From Nocardioides sp. (lineage in GTDB: Bacteria > Actinomycetota > Actinomycetes > Propionibacteriales > Nocardioidaceae), in assembly GCA_021166815.1 (NCBI GenBank), contig JAJPEO010000227.1, positions 1 through 13,532 of the forward strand: a stretch of DNA of 13,532 nucleotides, given 5' to 3'. A model generated the notes under the pieces. It had not been told where the DNA came from. It saw only the letters and a program-made list of their open reading frames with translations, and searched no databases. Every line of letters begins with the position of its first letter. Within the stretch, counting starts at the first letter, position 1. The position numbers and the translations under genes are program-made. Below are positions 8,183-13,532 of this stretch, piece by piece.

Positions 8183-10827
8183 CCCTGACCGTCGGCAAGC
8201 CGGCCCCCTCCTCACCGGAGTCCGGGACCGGGGCGCGCGGGTTCTGGCCGTTGCGCGACCTGCCGGTCGTCGGCTGGCTGGCCGGCGTCGTGGTGGTCTC
8301 GTTCATCCACCCCTTCATCCCCGCGCCGCGGTGGCTGATGATCCACCTGCTGCTGCTGGGCGCCGCCGGCCACTCCATCCTCGTGTGGAGCCGCTACTTC
8401 GCCGACACCCTCGCCCGGCTGCCCGCCACGCCGCGTCGCGAGCAGTCGCAGCGACTCGTCGTCTTCAACCTCGGCGTGCTCGTCGTCGCCACCGGCATCG
8501 TCACCGACGTGTGGCCGCTCGTCGTCGCGGGAGCGGTGGCCGTCGTCGCGGCGGTGCTGTGGCACGTCGCCACGATCGTGCGCGGACTGCGCGGCGCGCT
8601 CGCCTCGCGGTTCTCCTTCACCCTGCACTTCTACGTCGCCGCCGGGCTGCTGCTGCCGGTGGGCGTCACCCTCGGCACCTGGCTCGCCACCAACCCCGGC
8701 GAGCCCGTCGAGACGCGCCTGCGCCTGGCCCACGCCTCGATCAACGTGCTCGGGTGGATCGGCCTGACCGTCCTCGGCACGATCCTCACGCTGGGTCCCA
8801 CGATGCTGCGCACCCGCATCGTGGAGGGCGCCGAGGCCCGCACCCGCCGCGCGCTGCTCGTGCTGCTCGGCGGCATCGCCGTCATCGTCGCGGCGACGCT
8901 GGTCGACGTGGTGCCGCTCGTCGCCGCCGGCCTCGCGGTCTACGCCTTCGGGGCGGGGATGGTCGCGTGGGGCGTGGTCCAGGCAGGGCGGGCGAAGCCG
9001 CCGACGTCCTTCCCGACCTGGTCGCTCGCCGCCGGCATCGCGTGGCTGCTGGCGCTGCTGCTCTGGACGGCCGCCCGGGTGGCCCTCGCGGGGACGTGGG
9101 CCGAGGCGGGAGACGTGTTCGACGCGGTCGTGCCCTACCTCGCGGCCGGCTTCGTCGCACAGGTCCTGCTCGGCGCGCTGTCGTACCTCGTCCCCGTCGT
9201 CATGGGCGGGGGCCCGGCCGCGGTGCGGTCGATGAACCACGACCTCGACGCCGGCGGAGCGCTGCGCGTCAGCCTCACCAACCTCGGCCTGGTGGTCTGC
9301 ATCCTCCCCGTGCCCAGCCTCGTGCGGGTGATCACCTCGCTGCTCGTGCTCGTCGCCCTCGCGGCGTTCGTGCCGGTGCTGATGCGTGCCGTACGCCGCC
9401 GCCACCGCGCCGAGGCCGTGCCCGTCACCGAGCCGAGGCCCCGCGGCCAGAACACCGGGCTGGCCGCGGTCGGCCTGGCCCTCGTGATGGTCGCGGTCGC
9501 GCTGGGCGGTTCGCTCGACGTCGCCAGCCTCGGCATGGAGAAGTCGGCGGCCGACGGCGTCGCTGCCACGGGCGAGACGGTCGAGGTCACGGTCGAGGCC
9601 AGGGACATGCGGTTCACGCCGTCCTCGATCACCGTGGACGCCGGCGACCGCCTCGTCATCACGGTGAAGAACACCGATCCCGTCGAGGTGCACGACCTGG
9701 TCCTGGAGACCGGCCACGACTCCGGACGGCTCGCGCCCGGCGAGGAGGCGGTGATCGACGTCGGCGTCGTCGGCCGCGACCTCGACGGCTGGTGCTCGGT
9801 GGTGGGCCACCGCCAGATGGGCATGGTGCTCGCGATCGACGCGATCGGCGGGGCCGATGCCGCTCCCCCCGCCGCAGCCGACCCGGACGGGACCGCCTCG
9901 GACGGGACCGAGGGTGGGCACGACGCCCACGCCATGGGCTCCTCCGACCACGGGTCGCCCGACGGGCCGGCCGCCGACACGGTGATCCCGGACCCCGTCC
10001 TGGGTCCGGTGCCGCAGGGCAGGCTCCACAAGCACACGTTCACCATCACCGAGGAGATGCGCGAGGTCGCCCCCGGCGTGGTGCAGGAGCGCTGGATGTA
10101 CAACGGCTCGGCGCCCGGCCCGACCCTGCACGGCAAGGTCGGCGACGTCTTCGAGATCACGCTGGTCAACAACGGCCGCAGCGGACACTCCATCGACTTC
10201 CACGCCGGCCAGCGCGCACCGGACAAGGTGATGGTGACGATCCCGCCCGGGGAGACGCTGGTCTACCGCTTCAAGGCGACGCGTTCGGGCATCTGGATGT
10301 ACCACTGCTCGTCGATGCCGATGACCGCCCACATCTCCGCGGGCCTGTTCGGCGCGGTCGTCATCGAGCCCCGCGACCTGCCGCCCGTCGACAAGTCGTA
10401 CGTGCTGGTGCAGTCCGAGCTCTACTACGACGCCGCGGGCGGCCCGGTCGACATGGCCAAGCTGCAGGACGAGAAGCCCGACGCGGTGGTGTTCAACGGC
10501 TACCACAACGCCTACGCCCACGAGCCCCTGAAGGTGAAGGCCGGAGAGCGGGTGCGGTTCTGGCTGCTCGACGCCGGGCCCAACCGGGCACTGTCGTTCC
10601 ACGTCGTGGGCGGCCAGTTCGACCGCACCTGGTTCGAGGGCGACTACCAGCTCGGGTCGGCGAGCTCACCCTCGAAGGAGGGCGGTGCCCAGGCGCTCGG
10701 GCTGCTCGCGGCGCAGGGCGGGTTCGTGGAGATGGTGCTCACCGAGCCCGGCCGCTACCCGATCGTCAACCACATCATGATCGACGCCGAACGCGGCGCC
10801 TACGGAACCGTCGAAGTGACCAAGTGA
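8179..10827 (+). CDS. nirK: Membrane-anchored copper nitrite reductase: polytopic membrane domain + cupredoxin + NirK
   Basis: An 882-residue fusion that should reduce nitrite to NO outside the membrane. Residues about 30-446 form some 12-13 membrane helices resembling NnrS and oxidase subunit I, with histidines such as His56, His65, His150 and His185. An Arg-rich loop (403-410) before the last helix (427-446) puts the C-terminal part outside. Residues about 468-555 are a cupredoxin with type 1 copper ligands His505, Cys539, His544, Met549. A His-rich linker follows (about 575-592). Residues about 600-882 are the two-domain NirK: type 1 ligands His670, Cys710, His718; type 2 ligands His675, His709, His865; catalytic Asp673 and His808. 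Leu723 stands where the axial Met is expected. There are no HxH trinuclear motifs, so this is not a laccase. Electron flow from quinol through the anchor is inference. Confidence 0.88.
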   Translation: MTLTVGKPAPSSPESGTGARGFWPLRDLPVVGWLAGVVVVSFIHPFIPAPRWLMIHLLLLGAAGHSILVWSRYFADTLARLPATPRREQSQRLVVFNLGVLVVATGIVTDVWPLVVAGAVAVVAAVLWHVATIVRGLRGALASRFSFTLHFYVAAGLLLPVGVTLGTWLATNPGEPVETRLRLAHASINVLGWIGLTVLGTILTLGPTMLRTRIVEGAEARTRRALLVLLGGIAVIVAATLVDVVPLVAAGLAVYAFGAGMVAWGVVQAGRAKPPTSFPTWSLAAGIAWLLALLLWTAARVALAGTWAEAGDVFDAVVPYLAAGFVAQVLLGALSYLVPVVMGGGPAAVRSMNHDLDAGGALRVSLTNLGLVVCILPVPSLVRVITSLLVLVALAAFVPVLMRAVRRRHRAEAVPVTEPRPRGQNTGLAAVGLALVMVAVALGGSLDVASLGMEKSAADGVAATGETVEVTVEARDMRFTPSSITVDAGDRLVITVKNTDPVEVHDLVLETGHDSGRLAPGEEAVIDVGVVGRDLDGWCSVVGHRQMGMVLAIDAIGGADAAPPAAADPDGTASDGTEGGHDAHAMGSSDHGSPDGPAADTVIPDPVLGPVPQGRLHKHTFTITEEMREVAPGVVQERWMYNGSAPGPTLHGKVGDVFEITLVNNGRSGHSIDFHAGQRAPDKVMVTIPPGETLVYRFKATRSGIWMYHCSSMPMTAHISAGLFGAVVIEPRDLPPVDKSYVLVQSELYYDAAGGPVDMAKLQDEKPDAVVFNGYHNAYAHEPLKVKAGERVRFWLLDAGPNRALSFHVVGGQFDRTWFEGDYQLGSASSPSKEGGAQALGLLAAQGGFVEMVLTEPGRYPIVNHIMIDAERGAYGTVEVTK
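9884..9910 (+). repeat. Short in-frame direct repeat in the nirK linker
   Basis: CGGACGGGACCG occurs at 9884-9895 and again at 9899-9910, a 15-base period that keeps the frame and encodes two DGT units in the low-complexity linker between the cupredoxin and nitrite reductase domains. It looks like a small slippage duplication. Confidence 0.6.
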
Positions 10828-10834
10828 GGACCAG

Positions 10835-11320
10835 ATGAGCGGACAGACCATCGGCCAGGTGCTGGAGGACGACCACCACAGGATCGACAGGCACTTCGCT
10901 GCCTTCGCCGCGTCGCTGGCCGGCGACGGTGCTGTCGCGGAGGACGAGCTCGCGGCGGGCATCACGGCCCTGAAGCACCACATCTGGGTCGAGGAGGAGC
11001 TCCACTTCCCGCCGCTGCGTGCCGCGGGACTGATGGGCCCGATCATGGTGATGCTCAAGGAGCACGGGGAGCTGTGGGACCTGCTCGACCGGCTCGAGGC
11101 CCAGGTCGCCGAGGCGGCCGCGGTGGCAGAGATCAGCGCGACGTGGCAGGTCGCAGCCGCCCTGCTCGAGGCCCACAACGCCAAGGAGGAGCAGATCCTC
11201 TACCCCTCCGGCGACCAGGTCCTCGACACCGACACCGCCGCCGACATCCAGGACTGCCTCGTCAACGAGACCACGCCCGAGGGCTGGGTCGCCCAGATGG
11301 CGGGCCGTACGGCCGGGTGA
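10835..11320 (+). CDS. Hemerythrin-like (HHE) diiron protein
   Basis: A 161-residue cytoplasmic four-helix protein with the hemerythrin ligand pattern: His14 (DDHHRI), His49-x3-Glu53 (HHIWVEEELHFPPL), His77 (KEHGEL), and His114-x3-Glu118 (AHNAKEEQILYP). Such proteins carry a diiron centre and bind O2 or NO. Some, such as the Ric/YtfE group, repair Fe-S clusters damaged by NO. Being the last gene of the nitrite reductase operon, 7 bases after nirK, it probably protects the cell from the NO that enzyme makes, or looks after the regulator's cluster (inference). A GTGAGGA ribosome binding site overlaps the nirK stop, 4 bases before the ATG. There is no signal peptide. It ends 11 bases from the convergent DUF1648 gene. 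Confidence 0.9.
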   Translation: MSGQTIGQVLEDDHHRIDRHFAAFAASLAGDGAVAEDELAAGITALKHHIWVEEELHFPPLRAAGLMGPIMVMLKEHGELWDLLDRLEAQVAEAAAVAEISATWQVAAALLEAHNAKEEQILYPSGDQVLDTDTAADIQDCLVNETTPEGWVAQMAGRTAG

Positions 11321-11331
11321 CGCGCGGCCGG

Positions 11332-12315
11332 TCAGGCCTCGTGGTGCTGCGCCGCCAGCGCGGCGAGCAGGGCGGCGCCCGTCTCGGCGTCGTCGACGGT
11401 GACCACGAACTGGCTCCGGCCCCGTCGTGACACCACGATCGCCTCACCCGCCCGGAGCACGAGCCCGAACCTGCCCGGGACCCAGCGCAGGCCCCAGCCG
11501 CCGAACTCGCCCACCGGGTTGATCCGGGCGACGCCGACCTCCTCGACGTCCTCCAGGGGTACGTGGAACCACGGCACCCCGGCCACCGACCGCACGGACA
11601 GCCCCTCGGCGTCGACGCGCACGTGGAACGCCGCGGTGGCGGCCAGCGCGGTGACCAGGAGCAGGGTCGTCGCCCCGAGCACCCACGTGGCCTCGCGGTC
11701 CGCGAACAGCCACGCGCCGACCGTCAGGCCGGCCGTGGCCAGCGTGCCGGCCACCAGCAGGGCCAGCGCCACCGGCGAGGCGACGACCTCGTGCGACCAC
11801 GACGTCTGCGCGTCGAGGTCGGCGGGGAGCGCCGGGCGCCAGGTCGCGCGTCGCTCGGGAGCAGCGGGCTGGACCCGCCACGCGACCCACCCGAGCGCCA
11901 CCCCCGCCAGCGCCGCGAGGCCGAGCGGCAGGAACACCGTGTCGGCCTCGGCGGCGTCGGCGAGGCCGCGCTGGGCCAGCAGCAGCGCCGTCATGAGCAC
12001 GACCAGGAAGGTGGTCGTGCCCGCGGACACCGCGGCCATGAACCGGTAGGACGCGCCCCGGTCGCCCCGGCGCAGGCCGGGCAGCGCCGAGCCGGCCAGG
12101 AGCGCGGGCAGGCCGAGCCCGATCACCGCGGTCAGCACCACCGATGTCGTCGGGGAGCCGAAGCCGTCCGGGTGGCCGTCGAACCCCCAGTGCCGGGCCA
12201 CCGGATCGGGGAGGTCCGGCAGCGCCCACGCCTGGAGCCCGAGCCCCACCACCGAGACGGCCAGCGGAACGGCCGCCCCGGCGAGGAGGAAACGACGGAC
12301 GGCAGGGTCAGGCAT
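11332..12315 (-). CDS. DUF1648-domain membrane protein
   Basis: A 327-residue protein of unknown function. After a first membrane helix (about 9-31) comes the DUF1648 signature LPDPVARHWGFDGHPDGFGS (33-52). About five more helices follow (near 60-80, 95-115, 125-145, 180-200 and 205-225). The C-terminal 90 residues are soluble and mostly beta-like (VRVDAEGLSVRSVAGVPWFH, then LVLRAGEAIVVSRR), similar to the PH-like tails of actinobacterial membrane proteins. The ATG at 12315 lies 6 bases past the alcohol dehydrogenase stop, and its GTGAGGT ribosome binding site overlaps that stop, so the two are translationally coupled. Nothing in the sequence ties it to the nitrite operon, which it faces tail to tail. 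Confidence 0.8.
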   Translation of the reverse strand: MPDPAVRRFLLAGAAVPLAVSVVGLGLQAWALPDLPDPVARHWGFDGHPDGFGSPTTSVVLTAVIGLGLPALLAGSALPGLRRGDRGASYRFMAAVSAGTTTFLVVLMTALLLAQRGLADAAEADTVFLPLGLAALAGVALGWVAWRVQPAAPERRATWRPALPADLDAQTSWSHEVVASPVALALLVAGTLATAGLTVGAWLFADREATWVLGATTLLLVTALAATAAFHVRVDAEGLSVRSVAGVPWFHVPLEDVEEVGVARINPVGEFGGWGLRWVPGRFGLVLRAGEAIVVSRRGRSQFVVTVDDAETGAALLAALAAQHHEA

Positions 12316-12321
12316 GCGACC

Positions 12322-13365
12322 TCACTGGTGGGGAACGACGACGGCCCGTCCGAAGAGCTTGCCGTCCATCATCTTCTGATAGGCGTCGAGGACGTTGTCG
12401 AGGCTGAAGCGCTCGACCGACGGCACGATCTGGCCGGCCCGGTACATCGCCACGACCTGGTGCAGCTCCTCGATCGTGCCCCAGTAGGTCGAGGAGAAGT
12501 TGACCTCGTACGGCAGGCCGAAGAAGTTCCACGCGTAGGTGCCGCCGCCGATGCCGACGACCGTGAGCGCACCCTGCTGGGCCACGACGCCGGCCGCGAG
12601 GGCCATGGTCGGGTCGACGCCGACGAAGTCGAAGACGGCGTTGACGCCGCGCCCGCCGGAGATCTCGCGGATGCGCTCGACCTGGCCCTCGCCGCCTGGG
12701 ACGGTCACGGCTCCGTACTTCTCCGCCTCGGCCATCGCCTCGGGCTTCATGTCGGTCGCGATCACGGTGGCGCCGGTCAGCGCCTTGAGGATCTGCACGC
12801 CGATCATGCCGAGGCCGCCGAGCCCGATCACGAGGGCGGACTTCCCGCCGCCCTGGAGGTACGGGAGCGCACGCTTGATCGCGTGGTACGGCGTGAGGCC
12901 GGCGTCGGCGAGGGGTGCCGCGTCGATCGGGTCGGCGTCGCCGAGCGGGACCAGGTTGCGGGCGGGCACCGTCATGTACTCGGCCATGCCGCCGTCGCGG
13001 CCGATGCCGTTGGCGAGGTAGCCGACGGAGGCAGGGTCGTGGCAGTAGGTGTCCTGGCCGCGCGAGCAGGCAGGGCACCGGCCGCAGCCGATCGGGCCGT
13101 AGCAGAGGTAGGCCGCGCCCTTCTCCACACCGGTGACGCCCGGACCGGTCTCCTCGACCCACCCGGAGTTCTCGTGGCCCAGGATGAAGGGCGGGGCCAT
13201 CAGGCCGGTCGGGTCGGACTCGAAGTCGTGGAAGATGCCCACGTCGGAGTGGCAGGCGCCGGCGCCGGCGACCTTCAGCAGCACCTCGCCCGGGCCGGGC
13301 GTGGGCCGCTCGACCTCCTTGAGCGTGGGCATCGTCTTGAACTGCTCGAACACCAGGGCGCGCAT
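12322..13365 (-). CDS. Zinc-dependent, NAD(P)-dependent alcohol dehydrogenase
   Basis: A 347-residue medium-chain dehydrogenase that interconverts alcohols and aldehydes or ketones. Catalytic zinc ligands are in ACHSD (Cys) and GHENSG (His-Glu). The structural zinc site is GCGRCPACSRGQDTYC, with the usual C-x2-C-x2-C-x7-C spacing. The cofactor motif is GLGGLGMIG, and an acidic residue in VIATDMKPE suggests NAD rather than NADP. The length is normal for the family. The ATG at 13365 is chosen because GAAGGAG lies 5 bases upstream (13371-13377) and the protein then begins MRALVFEQF, a standard start. The frame stays open to 13479, but that extension reads through the promoter. The substrate cannot be deduced. 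Confidence 0.92.
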   Translation of the reverse strand: MRALVFEQFKTMPTLKEVERPTPGPGEVLLKVAGAGACHSDVGIFHDFESDPTGLMAPPFILGHENSGWVEETGPGVTGVEKGAAYLCYGPIGCGRCPACSRGQDTYCHDPASVGYLANGIGRDGGMAEYMTVPARNLVPLGDADPIDAAPLADAGLTPYHAIKRALPYLQGGGKSALVIGLGGLGMIGVQILKALTGATVIATDMKPEAMAEAEKYGAVTVPGGEGQVERIREISGGRGVNAVFDFVGVDPTMALAAGVVAQQGALTVVGIGGGTYAWNFFGLPYEVNFSSTYWGTIEELHQVVAMYRAGQIVPSVERFSLDNVLDAYQKMMDGKLFGRAVVVPHQ

Positions 13366-13390
13366 CGCATCTCCTTCAGTCGGGCTCCTC

Positions 13391-13396
13391 ACGCTA
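13391..13396 (-). promoter_or_regulatory. Candidate -10 of the alcohol dehydrogenase gene
   Basis: On the minus strand 13396-13391 reads TAGCGT (TANNNT). Transcription would start near 13384, with the GAAGGAG ribosome binding site in a short leader. No clear -35 is seen. Confidence 0.45.
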
Positions 13397-13419
13397 GCGA
13401 TGCCGGGAGCCCCCGACGA

Positions 13420-13467
13420 GGGCCGAAGGGCCCGGACCGGACCGGGAATATCCACGGGAACTATCAT
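13420..13467. promoter_or_regulatory. Divergent control region with inverted and direct repeats
   Basis: Between the alcohol dehydrogenase and the plus-strand gene lie an inverted repeat GGGCC-GAAG-GGCCC (13420-13433), short tandem units CCGGA-CCGGA-CCGGG (13432-13446), and an imperfect direct repeat CGGGAATATC (13443-13452) / CGGGAACTATC (13455-13465). The last copy runs into TATCAT (13462-13467), a good -10 for the plus-strand gene. A regulator could bind the direct repeats next to or over the -35. Confidence 0.45.
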
Positions 13468-13497
13468 GAAAAAACACACTCACCCCAGGAGGCTCCC

Positions 13498-13532
13498 GTG
13501 TCCCACCAGTGGCTCACCACGCTGATCACCCC
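13498..13532 (+). CDS. Start of an unidentified gene (partial, cut by window end)
   Basis: A GTG at 13498 follows a perfect AGGAGG (13487-13492) at a 5-base spacing, with TATCAT about 30 bases upstream as -10. Eleven complete codons are visible, reading MSHQWLTTLIT. The start is well supported, but the product cannot be recognised from so little. It is divergent from the alcohol dehydrogenase. Confidence 0.6.
   Translation, partial: MSHQWLTTLIT

Noticed and set aside
8212..10602. Very long minus-strand open frame opposite the nirK fusion
   Set aside because: A shadow of the real gene, rich in Asp, His, Arg and Gly with no domain motif.
11303..11314. Palindrome GGCCGTACGGCC as a terminator between convergent genes
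   Set aside because: It lies inside the last codons of the hemerythrin gene, has no loop and no T-tract, and is a common type of chance palindrome in this composition.
13366..13479. Longer alcohol dehydrogenase from an ATG at 13479
   Set aside because: It would read through the promoter and GAAGGAG site. The family's usual N-terminus begins at 13365.
13466..13525. Small peptide frame MKKHTHPRRLPCPTSGSPR, considered as a leader peptide
   Set aside because: Its ATG overlaps the -10 TATCAT, so it would lie upstream of the transcript start, and it runs through the AGGAGG and start of the next gene.

Overview
The window is about 70% G+C DNA with dense, overlapping genes, GTG starts, several apparently leaderless mRNAs and very short intergenic gaps. 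This points to a high-GC actinobacterium, most like Nocardioides or a relative. That placement rests on composition and gene content, not on a database match. No tRNA, rRNA, CRISPR array, insertion sequence or phage gene was seen. No stretch over 300 bases lacks a gene; the largest gap is about 165 bases.

Left part (1-2716): a 5' fragment of a MacB/LolD-type ABC ATPase (minus strand), whose family match stops abruptly about 50 bases from the window edge; NADP-type glutamate dehydrogenase gdhA (minus), followed by a strong hairpin terminator; and a divergent LysE/ArgO-type amino-acid exporter with a leaderless promoter.

Centre (2787-11320), the most interesting part: (i) a radical SAM/SPASM protein with the NirJ/AhbD-type cysteine pattern, overlapping by 4 bases a HemY/CgoX-type porphyrinogen oxidase, which reads as a heme-synthesis pair; (ii) a soluble Ser/Thr protein kinase on the opposite strand; (iii) a tightly packed operon of four genes divergent from the kinase. 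These are a SufR-like helix-turn-helix regulator with three C-terminal cysteines, an NnrS-like polytopic membrane protein, an 882-residue fusion of a polytopic membrane domain, a cupredoxin and a complete copper nitrite reductase (NirK), and a hemerythrin-like diiron protein. The first three overlap by 4 bases each and the fourth follows after 7 bases. My reading is a membrane-bound nitrite/nitric oxide module: the regulator senses NO or redox state through an Fe-S cluster, the fusion reduces nitrite to NO outside the membrane with electrons passed through its own domains, and the NnrS-like and hemerythrin proteins handle NO or damaged metal sites. The heme pair next door could supply cofactor under low oxygen. 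Functional links are inference from gene order and motifs.

Right part (11332-13532): a DUF1648 membrane protein and a zinc-dependent alcohol dehydrogenase (both minus, coupled), a divergent promoter region with short repeats, and the first codons of an unidentified plus-strand gene with a strong ribosome binding site.
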